A stretch of 64,000 nt of DNA from Dyadobacter sediminis (GTDB lineage: Bacteria; Bacteroidota; Bacteroidia; Cytophagales; Spirosomataceae): NCBI RefSeq assembly GCF_005860765.1, contig NZ_VCEI01000032.1:1-64000 (forward strand), in the 5' to 3' direction. The position numbers were made by a program, and so were the translations under genes. Below, one piece after another: positions 8,403 through 18,155 of this stretch (the first letter of the stretch is position 1; each line of letters starts with the position of its first letter). Below the pieces are notes generated by a model. It ran no database searches. It was given only the letters and a program-made list of their open reading frames with translations, and was not told the origin of the DNA.

Positions 8403-9335
8403 ATGCATATAAAAATAGGAACACGCGGAAGTAAACTGGCTCTTTGGCAGGCACATTATGTTGAGGCGCAGTTACAAAAAGGCGGAATAGAAACCGAAAT
8501 CGTCATTATTGAAACAAAAGGAGATAAAATCCTTAACCGATCCTTGTCCAAAATCGGCAGCAAAGGCGTTTTTACACAGGAACTGGAAGATCAGCTGAAA
8601 AACGGCAGCATTGATATAGCCGTACACAGCGCCAAGGACTTGCAGTCACAGCTGGATGAAGCCTTTGAAATTATTGCTTATACGGAAAGAGAGAAAGCCA
8701 ATGACGTGCTGGTCAGTTTTGACACGAATCTTTCTTTGAAAAGCGGAGAAGTATTTGTTGTCGGAACTTCATCGACGAGAAGGATTGCCGTTTTAAAACA
8801 TTTTTATCCGCATATTCAAATTGTGGACATGCGGGGAAATCTGCAGACGCGCCTGAGAAAACTGAATGAAGGCCACTGCAATGCATTGCTGCTTGCTTAC
8901 GCCGGCGTTCACCGAATGGAATACGACGATAAAATTGCCGAACATCTTTTGCTGGACGAATTTACACCGGCCGTAGGACAAGGCAGCGTTGCCATTGAAT
9001 GCGCTGTTGACTTATCCGAAGAAAAAAAATCCATACTGAAAGAACTGCTGAATGATAAACATACCGAAACCTGTCTGCGTACGGAAAGGGCATTTCTGAA
9101 ACGTCTTCAGGGCGGATGCAGCATTCCGGTTTTTGGTATGGCCACGCTGGACGGCGAGCAAATTGATATAACTGGCGGAATCATCAGCCTGGATGGCAAA
9201 GAATTGATCCGGAAAACGCAAACCGGATCTTCTCAATTTCCTGAAGAACTGGGAACGGCATTGGCGGATGAATTACTGGAAGCAGGCGCTGAAAGGATAT
9301 TGAAAGAAATTAGAGAGCAAATACCCGTTAGATAA
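8403..9335 (+). CDS. hemC: porphobilinogen deaminase (hydroxymethylbilane synthase)
   Basis: This 310-aa enzyme joins four porphobilinogen units into hydroxymethylbilane in haem and corrin synthesis. It starts MHIKIGTRGSKLALWQA, has VHSAKDL, GTSSTRR and DMRGNLQTRL for substrate binding, and the dipyrromethane cofactor cysteine in LQGGCSIPV (Cys239). Length is normal. It is the last gene of the holB-rimB-rimK-hemC run. No other haem gene is adjacent, so the position gives no pathway context. Confidence 0.97.
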   Translation: MHIKIGTRGSKLALWQAHYVEAQLQKGGIETEIVIIETKGDKILNRSLSKIGSKGVFTQELEDQLKNGSIDIAVHSAKDLQSQLDEAFEIIAYTEREKANDVLVSFDTNLSLKSGEVFVVGTSSTRRIAVLKHFYPHIQIVDMRGNLQTRLRKLNEGHCNALLLAYAGVHRMEYDDKIAEHLLLDEFTPAVGQGSVAIECAVDLSEEKKSILKELLNDKHTETCLRTERAFLKRLQGGCSIPVFGMATLDGEQIDITGGIISLDGKELIRKTQTGSSQFPEELGTALADELLEAGAERILKEIREQIPVR

Positions 9336-9417
9336 ATGAACATCGCCACTTGGTCAACGCAGTAGAAATGTAAAGTAAAGAGTTCATATCATTGCAGATA
9401 ACCATAAATATACTGCG

Positions 9418-9912
9418 ATGAAAAAGATCACTTATTTAATTTACTTTTTAATAGCTGGATTGGTTTCTGCATGCTCATCCGATAAATCTCATGATGTGGC
9501 GCCTAAGCCAGACATGAAAGCACTAGTTGGCAAGTACCAACTAACACCGGATGAATCAGCCAGACGAAATGAGTCACGCATATGGACGATAACCAAGATT
9601 GATGATAGCCATGTTGACGTTAAAGAAAACCTAACAGCGGATCTTAACAGCAAGAAACCTAAAATTACAAGCCGTATTTTAAAAAATGTCTTGGTATTAG
9701 GATTGGAAACATCCGGTTCTGTCTTAAAAATAGACTCAGATTTTGAAGATCCAGAATTCCTGAAAGACGGAAAGGGTAGTTATAAAATAGCTGGAAATGG
9801 TACTGTTCAAACTAATACATTGATTGCTTCGCTGTCGTTTCGGGATTTGAGCATAAAAGAAAACAACCCACAGCTGCATCAAGAATTTATGGAATTCGAA
9901 AAGATAGAGTAA
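9418..9912 (+). CDS. hypothetical lipoprotein
   Basis: This 164-aa protein has a lipoprotein signal peptide: MKKITYLIYFLIAGLVSACSS with lipobox LVSA-Cys19. The mature part begins SDKSHDVAPKPDM. Its pattern LVGKYQLTPDESARRNESRIWTIT and DSHVDVKENL suggests a small beta-rich domain of the kind seen in many Bacteroidota lipoproteins, but I recognise no family. Its DNA is more AT-rich than the neighbouring genes. It ends at a strong bidirectional terminator and is convergent with the outer-membrane barrel gene. Confidence 0.75.
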   Translation: MKKITYLIYFLIAGLVSACSSDKSHDVAPKPDMKALVGKYQLTPDESARRNESRIWTITKIDDSHVDVKENLTADLNSKKPKITSRILKNVLVLGLETSGSVLKIDSDFEDPEFLKDGKGSYKIAGNGTVQTNTLIASLSFRDLSIKENNPQLHQEFMEFEKIE

Positions 9913-9919
9913 AACAAGA

Positions 9920-9947
9920 AAAGCCCGGCATTTTATTGCCGGGCTTT
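9920..9947. terminator. bidirectional intrinsic terminator
   Basis: The inverted repeat aaagcccggca/tgccgggcttt (9920-9930 with 9937-9947) is flanked by A and T runs. It sits between two convergent genes and can end transcription from both sides. Confidence 0.88.
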
Positions 9948-9978
9948 CTGGTTACAGGTTTTTAGGAATATTGATGTT

Positions 9979-12885
9979 TTAGTTTCTTTTTGGCAATGAA
10001 TCCGCAGGCGTAGCCGGTTTTACCGGAAGTGCCGTTGAATCCGGCTTTACGGGTGTGACTGGCAATGCCGGTTTTGCTGTGCTGTCTGGACGGGCAGTCG
10101 AATCCGGCATTGCAGGAATAACGGCCGGCTTTGCAGTCGAATCCGGAGTTGCTGGAACAATAGCTGGTCTTGCTGTAGAGTCCGGCGTAAAAGTTGCGTT
10201 TGGTGTTACAGTTGAATCCGTTCTTACACCTTGCATTCCTTGCTGCATTGGCGTTGTCGGCCTTCCTGCTCCGTCGGTTCTTGGTGCCATTGCCGGAGCT
10301 CCGGGCCTTACTGCCGGTACTGTAATGGCAGGCTGAGCATTTTGTGCACCTCCGCCACCGCCGGCATCCATTCCGCCGCTTTCGCTTTTCTGGTCATCAT
10401 TGTTAACGGATTTTCTTCGGCGTGTTTTCTGCTCCACAAATGTCATTTTACCCAAACGGTAAGAGAAATTAATTCTGAAACCTCTGTTGAACAAATAATT
10501 GGTGTTCGTCTGTGTAAAGGTGCTGGATTCCAGGCTGGTTTTCATTTTGAAAGAAGGAGCCAGGAAATTTTCCATTCCGAAACCGATGCTTCCGCGCTTG
10601 TTGGTAAAATCTTTCTTGATCCCCAGGTCATACATACGGAAACCGGCCTGGCTTCCCTGCAACTGAACATCCCGTCCTCTGATAAATCCGCCGCCCTGCA
10701 ATCCCCAGCCATTCCGGATCGTAAGACTTGTTCTGAAACGGCCGCTTACGACAAAACCGGTGTTTGAAGCGGATAAAGAAGGATCGGGGCTGTTGTTGGA
10801 AAGATCTGCATAGTATGCGTCAAATCCGCCGCCAACCTGCCATTTCTTGAAAAATGTCATATTTCCGAATACATTGACACCATAATTCTTTTTGGAACCG
10901 ATGTTGCCATAAGTTGTGGTGATTACACCTTGTTCGCTCGTTGTACGGATGCTCTCGATCGAATTGTTTGTAAAACGGGCAAACGTGGAAACATTCACAT
11001 AAAGGGAATTTTTGAAAAAGCTGGTTCCCAGTTCCACCTGATCCGTAAGCTCCGGTCTCAGCTGCGGATTGCCGACGGTGACGTTCAGCGGGTTGGCTGC
11101 ATTTCGGTTAGGGTTTAGGAATTGAATGCCGGGACGCTGCAAACGGCGGTTGTAGCCGAGTTTGAATGTCTGCCCTTTGGCAAATGTTTTGGAAAGATTC
11201 AGGCTTGGAACCAGATTGCTGTACGCCGGAATATTAAGATTGCCTTGTTCTCCCTGTGAGGCATCAATACTCGTATACTCGTACCTTGATCCCGCCTTGA
11301 CCGTAAATTTGTTTTTGGTCGTATAAGTATAGGAAAAATAACCGGCTGCCACATTCTGATCGTAGTTCAGGTTACTGGCCGCCTGCGGGGTAGTAATGGT
11401 ATTGTAATAATCGAAGTTACTCACCACCTGACGGAAAATTCCTTTACCTCCTACTTCAATCAACTGATTATCCTTGATCGGCGTCTGATAATCGAGCTGA
11501 ACTGTACTTTCCTGATTATGACTGGAATTGTTGTTTCCCTGTATTCCAAGCAGTTCGCGCAACTGATTGTTATTCAATGAATACACATCGGCATCATAGT
11601 CATTTGTACGGTTGTTACGGCTGTACTGCGTTGATATGCTCAGTTCCTGTTGCGGCTTGCTCAGTGTTTTGATATAATCCACATTGACATCCCACGTTCC
11701 GGAAAGATCTTTGGTGCTTACATCCCTGAAATTGGTAGTTGTTGCGCCGCTGCTCTGCGTATTGAATGTAGACAGTTCCTGTGTATTTCTCATGTTCCTC
11801 ATTCCGTAACGTACGCCGGCAGAAAGCGAGGTTTTGGAATCAATCTCATAATCCCAGCCGAAATTATAGGAACCGAAAGCCATTTTATTGTCCGTATCGC
11901 TGGTCTGGCGAATGGAGAACGGGTTCAGTTTACCAACCTGAAGATTTTCATATTTGCCCGGCATGTTGTAATTGAACCTTCCGAAACCGCCCAGGCTGAA
12001 TCCCATTTTTCCAACCCGGTAATTTCCTCGAAGGCCGAGGTTGGAACCTCTGTTGCCTATACCCGTATCCAGATTCAGCGTCCCGCCCTGAATGGTGCTC
12101 TTTTTAGTAACAATATTGATAATCCCCGCAGAACCTTCCGCATCGTATTTGGCCGATGGAGACGTAATGACTTCCACCGATTTGATCATATCTGCAGGAA
12201 TCTGCTTCAAAGCGTCCGCTACGCTCGTGGCGATAATGGTTGAAGGCTTGTTATTGATCAGAACCCGCACGTTGGAACTTCCTCTCAGAGAAACATTCCC
12301 GTCAAGATCCACTGTAAGCATCGGCACTTTTTTCATGACATCGGAAGCGTCGCCGCCTTTGCTTGTAATGTCCTTTTCGGCGTTATAAACCAGACGGTCT
12401 ACTTTTTCTTCCACCATTTGTGCCATTCCGACTACTTCCACTTCTTTCAGCTGCACTACATCCGGACTCAGTACAACAGAACCCAGATCAAGGTCCGTTT
12501 TGCGGTCTATTTTAATGTCATTAATGGTTTTTGTTTTATATCCGATGAAGGAAATCAGGATTTTGAAATTTCCGGAAGCCACTTTGACGAGTGAAAATGC
12601 TCCTTTTTCATCCGTTGTCGTTCCGTCAATCGGATTGTTTGTTTTGATATCGACCAATGCAAGCGCTGCAAATTCAACGGGTTTTTTGCTGACGGAATCA
12701 ACCAGAATACCCCGGATTTTTCCATTGCCTTTTGGTGAATCTTCTGCCGTTCCGGGAATTACGGTCTGCCGTTGTCTTTCGCCTCCGCGCTGGAAATCAC
12801 CGCCTCCGCCCGGAAACTGTGCATAAGCCGTTGACGTAAAACCAATAAAAATGATGAAGAGCGAGTTTCGTAAAAAGAGTTGCAT
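9979..12885 (-). CDS. TonB-linked outer-membrane beta-barrel protein with Pro-rich C-terminal tail
   Basis: This 968-aa protein has a signal peptide ending at AYAQ, a Gly/Arg-rich linker, and a carboxypeptidase-regulatory-like beta domain at about 55-140 (GKIRGILVDSVSKKPVEFA). A plug domain at about 150-265 follows, then a large beta-barrel of the OMP_b-brl_3 family (PF14905). The barrel closes near FRINFSYRLGKMTF. Beyond it, about 130 residues are low complexity: a Gly-rich patch and then Pro/Ser/Thr/Asp-rich sequence with five PDSTA units. The substrate is unknown. The divergent LytS/LytTR genes lie about 355 nt away across a shared promoter region, so they may regulate it, but this is inference. 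Confidence 0.9.
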   Translation of the reverse strand: MQLFLRNSLFIIFIGFTSTAYAQFPGGGGDFQRGGERQRQTVIPGTAEDSPKGNGKIRGILVDSVSKKPVEFAALALVDIKTNNPIDGTTTDEKGAFSLVKVASGNFKILISFIGYKTKTINDIKIDRKTDLDLGSVVLSPDVVQLKEVEVVGMAQMVEEKVDRLVYNAEKDITSKGGDASDVMKKVPMLTVDLDGNVSLRGSSNVRVLINNKPSTIIATSVADALKQIPADMIKSVEVITSPSAKYDAEGSAGIINIVTKKSTIQGGTLNLDTGIGNRGSNLGLRGNYRVGKMGFSLGGFGRFNYNMPGKYENLQVGKLNPFSIRQTSDTDNKMAFGSYNFGWDYEIDSKTSLSAGVRYGMRNMRNTQELSTFNTQSSGATTTNFRDVSTKDLSGTWDVNVDYIKTLSKPQQELSISTQYSRNNRTNDYDADVYSLNNNQLRELLGIQGNNNSSHNQESTVQLDYQTPIKDNQLIEVGGKGIFRQVVSNFDYYNTITTPQAASNLNYDQNVAAGYFSYTYTTKNKFTVKAGSRYEYTSIDASQGEQGNLNIPAYSNLVPSLNLSKTFAKGQTFKLGYNRRLQRPGIQFLNPNRNAANPLNVTVGNPQLRPELTDQVELGTSFFKNSLYVNVSTFARFTNNSIESIRTTSEQGVITTTYGNIGSKKNYGVNVFGNMTFFKKWQVGGGFDAYYADLSNNSPDPSLSASNTGFVVSGRFRTSLTIRNGWGLQGGGFIRGRDVQLQGSQAGFRMYDLGIKKDFTNKRGSIGFGMENFLAPSFKMKTSLESSTFTQTNTNYLFNRGFRINFSYRLGKMTFVEQKTRRRKSVNNDDQKSESGGMDAGGGGGAQNAQPAITVPAVRPGAPAMAPRTDGAGRPTTPMQQGMQGVRTDSTVTPNATFTPDSTARPAIVPATPDSTAKPAVIPAMPDSTARPDSTAKPALPVTPVKPDSTALPVKPATPADSLPKRN

Positions 12886-13239
12886 GGTTTCTGGTCTCTA
12901 ATGATGTAATTATCGAATTTCAAAATAACCACCATTTTAAGTGATATGAAAAGACAATAGACAGAAACGACGGATGTGCCGATCAACGGGTGATTCTACA
13001 CGATTAAGATGTCGAAGTAATCTTTGGAATCAGTAATATAACGGCAAAGCGTACTTATAGATCTTGTCAGGCCGCAAAATGCCATACTGCCATTTTCCTA
13101 AATAAGCTTTATAGATTTCAGCAGTTAATCAGTCGGTATTTGAGTTCCTTTGATCGATTTGGTTAGGCACTTTGATATATTCCGTGTAAGATTGTGAATG
13201 CATGCTGCGTTTAAGCACATTGAAACTAACAAATTCCCA
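12886..13239. other. divergent intergenic region
   Basis: About 350 nt between the outer-membrane barrel gene (minus) and the sensor kinase gene (plus). I see no gene, strong hairpin or clear TAnnTTTG box. The near-match taagattg at about 13187 could serve the kinase gene. Confidence 0.4.
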
Positions 13240-14310
13240 ATGAACTCACGTAACGTTAAAAAATATCCTCCGTTTGTTCTGCATCTTTTAGGATGGAGTT
13301 TTCTGGTTATGTTTCTGATGTGGCAACCGCTAAGCTGGCAAATTCAGTTTCCGATGTCTTTCTGGATAAAACAAACGGTTCTTTTTGCGCTGCTGATCAC
13401 CATATTTTACCTTAATTACTACTTCTGGTTTCCAAGATTTCTTTCGAAAAACAGATATGTACGTTTCATTCTGCTGAATATCGTGTCAGTAATCATGCTT
13501 GCAGTCGTCATTGAACAGGTCAAAATCCTTATCAATCACGGCGAACAAATGGACCGCGCTTTCCGCATTGCGCGAGAAGCAAACGGTGACAAGAAACAGC
13601 ACGACAAACTTGATTATTTCGCATTGCTTACTGCCTTGATGATTATCGGGTTAAGTACGAGTATAGCAGCCGTACGCAGCACGCAGCTTGACAAACAATA
13701 CCGCCAGAATCTGGAAAAGGAAAAGATCAATTCAGAACTTTCATTTTTGAAAGCGCAGATCAATCCGCATTTCTTTTTCAATACGCTCAATAATATTTAC
13801 GCACTCACCGTCATCGACGTGGAAGCGGCACGGGAAGCATTGCACAAGCTATCGCGCATGATGCGCTACGTATTGTATGAAACGCAGCACGGAACCGTTT
13901 TACTGAGTCAGGAGATTGCTTTTGCACAGGATTACATTCAGCTGATGCAGCTGAGGCTTACGGATAAAGTTACGGTTCATCTGGATCCGCCCAGTCCGCT
14001 TCATGACGTTTCCATTGCGCCCATGTTGTTTTTGCCTTTTATCGAAAATGCATTCAAACACGGTGTAAGCGCAGTTCAGCCAAGCAGGATCGACATTCAG
14101 ATCCGTCAGGATCATCACAAGATTCATGTAGAAGTAAGAAATACCTTGTTTACAGATAAAAGAGCCATTCTGGATGAAAGCAACGGAATCGGGCTGGTGA
14201 ATACACAGCGGAGACTGGATTTATTGTATCCGGGAAAATATCAGCTCGAAGTGACTGAAAACAAGGAAGACAAAGAATTTGAAGTACATCTGGAACTGGA
14301 AACGGCATGA
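13240..14310 (+). CDS. LytS/YehU-type sensor histidine kinase
   Basis: This is a membrane sensor kinase of the HPK7/8 (LytS, His_kinase PF06580) type. I chose the ATG at 13240 (356 aa) over an ATG 14 codons upstream because MNSRNVKKYPPFVLHLLGW is the usual kind of start. Four transmembrane segments lie within about the first 145 residues, with no periplasmic sensor domain. The phospho-acceptor motif FLKAQINPHFFFNTLNNIY places His177 (new numbering), followed by LPFIENAFKHG (N-box) and NGIGLVNTQRRL (G-box). Its stop overlaps the start of the response regulator gene by 4 nt (ATGA), so the two are co-translated. The signal is unknown. Confidence 0.93.
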   Translation: MNSRNVKKYPPFVLHLLGWSFLVMFLMWQPLSWQIQFPMSFWIKQTVLFALLITIFYLNYYFWFPRFLSKNRYVRFILLNIVSVIMLAVVIEQVKILINHGEQMDRAFRIAREANGDKKQHDKLDYFALLTALMIIGLSTSIAAVRSTQLDKQYRQNLEKEKINSELSFLKAQINPHFFFNTLNNIYALTVIDVEAAREALHKLSRMMRYVLYETQHGTVLLSQEIAFAQDYIQLMQLRLTDKVTVHLDPPSPLHDVSIAPMLFLPFIENAFKHGVSAVQPSRIDIQIRQDHHKIHVEVRNTLFTDKRAILDESNGIGLVNTQRRLDLLYPGKYQLEVTENKEDKEFEVHLELETA

Positions 14311-15041
14311 GTATACTAAAATGCATTGCGGTGGATGACGAGCCGCTTGCGCTGGGCCTTGTTTGTGCTTTTATTGACAAAACCCCTTTTCTCTCGCTTG
14401 AAGGCCGCTATTCCAGTGCCGTTGAAGCATTGCAGTATATTCAGAACCAGCAGGCCGATATTCTGTTTCTGGATATTCAGATGCCGGATCTCACAGGAAT
14501 TGAACTGGCAAGAATTCTTGAAAAATCAGGAACGCGCGCCCCAAGAATCATTTTCACAACAGCCTTTAACCAATATGCGCTGGACGGCTTCCGAGTGGAC
14601 GCACTTGACTATCTCCTGAAACCCTTTAATTATGAAGAATTCCTGCGTGCGGCGTCCAGAGCGCAGGCGTATGTGGAACTTCTGCAAAAAGCTTCGTCGG
14701 CCGGCCCAGCGGAACCCAAAGACGAATACCTTTTCCTGAAAGTGGAATATCAGTTGCTCCGCATCGCATACGACGATATTCTTTATATGGAAGGGCTTAA
14801 AGACTACGTAAAAGTCCATCTGAAATCCGATTCCAAACCGGTACTTTCACTCACAAGCCTGAAAGCGCTTGAAGAAAAACTGCCCGTTTCCAAATTCATG
14901 CGTGTACACCGTTCCTTTATTGTAAATCTGGACAAGATCAGTGCGGTAACCAGAAACACGATTCAGATCGGGACAATCACCATTCCTGTCAGTGATCAGT
15001 ACAAGGAAGGTTTCAGTCAGTTTCTGAGCAAATGGATGTAA
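14307..15041 (+). CDS. LytTR-family response regulator
   Basis: This 244-aa regulator pairs with the overlapping kinase gene. The N-terminal receiver domain (1-120) has the acidic pocket AVDDEP and the phospho-acceptor Asp56 in ILFLDIQMPD, then TTAFNQYALDGF and DYLLKPF with the conserved Lys. The C-terminal LytTR DNA-binding domain (about 145-240) includes ILYMEGLKDYVKVHL and FMRVHRSFIVNLDKI. Targets are not known. The divergent outer-membrane barrel gene is an obvious candidate. Its 3' end runs straight into the decamer repeat array. Confidence 0.94.
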   Translation: MSILKCIAVDDEPLALGLVCAFIDKTPFLSLEGRYSSAVEALQYIQNQQADILFLDIQMPDLTGIELARILEKSGTRAPRIIFTTAFNQYALDGFRVDALDYLLKPFNYEEFLRAASRAQAYVELLQKASSAGPAEPKDEYLFLKVEYQLLRIAYDDILYMEGLKDYVKVHLKSDSKPVLSLTSLKALEEKLPVSKFMRVHRSFIVNLDKISAVTRNTIQIGTITIPVSDQYKEGFSQFLSKWM

Positions 15042-15052
15042 TTGCAGGATTG

Positions 15053-15290
15053 TTACGTGTAGTCATGTATTGTCACTTATAGTCAGGGATTGTCTTTTAT
15101 TGTCATTCGTGGTCAGGGATTGTCAAGAAGTTGTCATTTGTCGTCAGGGATTGTCATTGTTAGTCATTTATTGTTATAGCTTACAATCCATGACTATAAT
15201 TAACAATCCTTGACTAACTATGACAATCCATTACAACAATTACCAACCCATGACTATAATTGACCAAAAATGACAAAACTCTCCACACGC
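15053..15290. repeat. decamer tandem arrays in dyad arrangement
   Basis: From about 15060 to 15170 the plus strand reads as roughly twelve units of NGTCANNNNT (for example agtcatgtat, tgtcacttat, agtcagggat), with period 10 and occasional 9- or 11-mers. From about 15275 back to 15180 the minus strand reads the same motif (tgtcattttt, ggtcaattat, agtcatgggt). The two half-arrays meet near 15175. Each reads in the sense of the gene that ends into it: the LytTR gene on the left and uvrA on the right. The whole could fold into a long imperfect hairpin and act as a bidirectional terminator, but that is inference. Confidence 0.85.
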
Positions 15291-15302
15291 AAAACTGCAC
15301 CC

Positions 15303-18155
15303 TTACTTCAGTTCTTCCTTCAAGAAATACCCCGTATAACTGCCTTTTACTTTTGAAACTTTCTCGGGCGTTCCTTCGGCAATAATGCGGCCGCCTTGTG
15401 CACCGCCTTCCGGACCTACGTCGATAATGTAATCCGCTACTTTTATGACGTCCAGATTGTGCTCGATAATCAGTACGGTATTGCCTTTGTCCACCAATTT
15501 ATGCAGTACATTCAATAAATGCCGGATATCCTGAAAATGCAGCCCGGTTGTCGGTTCATCCAGGATATAAAGCGTTTTTCCGGTATCTCGTTTGGACAAT
15601 TCCTCCGAAAGCTTGACGCGTTGTGCCTCTCCTCCTGAAAGTGTGGTGGCGTGCTGCCCGAGTGTAATGTAACCCAAGCCTACATCGTTCATCGTCTGTA
15701 CTTTTCTCAGGATACGGGGCATATTTTCAAAGAACTCCAGTGCAGCTTCCACCGTCATGTCCAGCACATCTGCAATGGATTTTCCTTTAAAGCGGACCTC
15801 CAGTGTTTCCCGGTTAAACCGTTTTCCTTTGCATGTTTCACAATTGATATGAACATCCGGCAGAAAATCCATTTCAATTTTTTTCATTCCGGCACCTTCG
15901 CAATCTTCACAGCGTCCTCCTTTTACATTGAATGAAAAGCGGCCGGGTTTGTAACCGCGGATTTTGGCTTCCGGCAACTCGGCAAACAATGAACGGATGT
16001 CTGTAAAAAGGTTCGTATAAGTAGCCGGATTGGATCTTGGCGTGCGGCCGATCGGCGATTGATCCACTTCAATTACTTTGTCGATATGTTCCAGCCCGTC
16101 AATGGATTTGTAAGGCAAGGGTTCCCTTCTTGATTTGTAAAAATGATGGTTCAGTAATGGAAAAAGCGTTTCATGAATCAGGGAAGATTTCCCGCTTCCG
16201 CTCACGCCTGTCACGCAGATCATGGTTCCCAGGGGAAAAGACATGCTTACATTTTTGAGGTTATGGCCTGTGCATCCTTTCAGTACAATCGCGTTTCCGC
16301 TTCCTTTTCTGCGCTTTTTCGGAATATCAATGGCCGTTCTGCCGCTGAGGTATTCCGCAGTAAGCGATCCGTTTTCCAGAAACTGCTCCGGCGTCCCGGC
16401 CCCCACAACATTTCCGCCATGACGTCCTGCGCCCGGCCCGATGTCCAGGATATAATCCGAAGCAAGCATCATATCTTTATCGTGCTCCACCACCAGAACC
16501 GTATTTCCAAGATCACGAAGGCTTTTAAGTGAATTGATCAGCCGGACGTTATCGCGCTGATGCAGACCGATGCTCGGCTCATCCATAATATACAGCACGC
16601 CTGTAAGCTGCGTACCGATCTGCGTTGCCAATCGGATTCTTTGCGCTTCGCCGCCTGAAAGCGTACGGAGTGCGCGGTTCAGTGTCAGATAATCCAGACC
16701 GACGTCCAGCATAAAACCCACCCTTTTCCTGATTTCCTTAAGAACTTCATGTCCAATGACACGCTGCCGTTCTTCCAGCCTGTCTTCCAGATTCACAAGC
16801 CAGACGGCCAGATCTTTGATGTCAATATTGGACAATTCAGCAATGTCTTTTTTATCTATTTTAAAATGCAGCGATTCTTTTCTGAGCCGTTTTCCGTTAC
16901 ATTCCGGACAGGTCTGGATGGTCATAAAGTCTTTTAACCAATCCTGAATTTTATCATTGCCTGTTTCCTGCTGCCTTTTCAAGAAGTTCACAATCCCGTC
17001 AAACTTGGTTTCCCATTCCGTTCCCGGATATTTTTTGGAAGCAACGGCAACGGCATCTTCACTTCCGTACAATATTATTTTAATAGCTTCTGCAGGAAAT
17101 TTCTCAATGGGCGTCGCCAGGGTAATTTTAAAAGGCTTAAGAATGACTTCAAGCTGCTTGAAAATCCATGCGTCCCGGTATTCGCCCATGGGCGCAATGC
17201 CGCCTTTATTGATACTCAACGATTTGTCCGGAATAATAGAATCTTCCGTAATTTCCTCAATCACCCCCAACCCCTGGCAAGTCGGACACCAGCCATATGG
17301 CGAGTTAAAGGAAAATGCATTTGGAGCCGGATCGTCATAGCTGATTCCCGACTCCGGATCCATCAGATTTTGCGAGAAATAATAGGTTTCTCCTTTTTCG
17401 TCAAGAATCATCAACGCGCCTTTTCCCTGTTTTATGGACGTGGCAACCGACTGACTGAGCCGGTATCTTGACTGCGGATCTTCTTCTTCAGTTTTCGGGA
17501 TAACGCGGTCAATTACAATCTCGATATCATGCACTTTATAGCGATCGAGCTGCATTTTGGGCGTGATTTCCTGCACTTCGCCATCCACTCTTACTTTGGT
17601 GTAACCCATCCGTGCAATCTGAACGAAAAGTTCACGATAATGTCCTTTCCGGCCTTTTACTGCCGGTGCAAGCAGCATGATTTTCTGGCCCAGAAACTGG
17701 CTTTGCAGCTGGTTTACAATCTGGTCCTGCGATTGTTTTACCATTCTTCTTCCTGTTACATAGGAATAAGCTTCTCCTGCGCGCGCATACAAAAGGCGCA
17801 GAAAATCATAAATTTCCGTTACCGTTCCGACCGTAGATCGCGGGTTTCTGGAAGTGGTTTTTTGTTCTATACTGATGACCGGCGACAATCCGCTGATCTT
17901 GTCAACGTCCGGCCGTTCCATTTCCCCGATAAACCCGCGTGCGTACGAAGAAAAACTTTCCATATAACGACGCTGGCCTTCTGCATAAATGGTATCAAAA
18001 GTCAGGGACGATTTTCCGCTTCCGCTTATTCCGGTTACAACAACAAGCTTGTTGCGGGGAATACTGACATCTATATTTTTAAGATTATGCTCACGGGCAC
18101 CTTCTACTTCAATTAAGTCCTGACCTGCGAGTTCAGTTATATTCAATGGTTCCAA
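15303..18155 (-). CDS. uvrA: excinuclease ABC subunit A
   Basis: This 950-aa protein is the damage-recognition ATPase of nucleotide excision repair. It carries two ABC cassettes: Walker A at residues 42-50 (GISGSGKSS) and again in GVSGSGKSSLI, with signature motifs LSGGEAQRIRLA and LSGGEAQRVKLS. Zinc-module cysteines are seen in CPTCQGLG, CPECNGKR, CEDCEGAG and CETCKGKRF. Length and order match the family, with nothing missing. It is a single gene with no uvrB or uvrC nearby, and its 3' end enters the decamer array. Confidence 0.98.
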   Translation of the reverse strand: MEPLNITELAGQDLIEVEGAREHNLKNIDVSIPRNKLVVVTGISGSGKSSLTFDTIYAEGQRRYMESFSSYARGFIGEMERPDVDKISGLSPVISIEQKTTSRNPRSTVGTVTEIYDFLRLLYARAGEAYSYVTGRRMVKQSQDQIVNQLQSQFLGQKIMLLAPAVKGRKGHYRELFVQIARMGYTKVRVDGEVQEITPKMQLDRYKVHDIEIVIDRVIPKTEEEDPQSRYRLSQSVATSIKQGKGALMILDEKGETYYFSQNLMDPESGISYDDPAPNAFSFNSPYGWCPTCQGLGVIEEITEDSIIPDKSLSINKGGIAPMGEYRDAWIFKQLEVILKPFKITLATPIEKFPAEAIKIILYGSEDAVAVASKKYPGTEWETKFDGIVNFLKRQQETGNDKIQDWLKDFMTIQTCPECNGKRLRKESLHFKIDKKDIAELSNIDIKDLAVWLVNLEDRLEERQRVIGHEVLKEIRKRVGFMLDVGLDYLTLNRALRTLSGGEAQRIRLATQIGTQLTGVLYIMDEPSIGLHQRDNVRLINSLKSLRDLGNTVLVVEHDKDMMLASDYILDIGPGAGRHGGNVVGAGTPEQFLENGSLTAEYLSGRTAIDIPKKRRKGSGNAIVLKGCTGHNLKNVSMSFPLGTMICVTGVSGSGKSSLIHETLFPLLNHHFYKSRREPLPYKSIDGLEHIDKVIEVDQSPIGRTPRSNPATYTNLFTDIRSLFAELPEAKIRGYKPGRFSFNVKGGRCEDCEGAGMKKIEMDFLPDVHINCETCKGKRFNRETLEVRFKGKSIADVLDMTVEAALEFFENMPRILRKVQTMNDVGLGYITLGQHATTLSGGEAQRVKLSEELSKRDTGKTLYILDEPTTGLHFQDIRHLLNVLHKLVDKGNTVLIIEHNLDVIKVADYIIDVGPEGGAQGGRIIAEGTPEKVSKVKGSYTGYFLKEELK

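Noticed and set aside
17529..18116. 195-aa open frame antisense to uvrA
   Set aside because: Shadow of the well-conserved uvrA coding frame.
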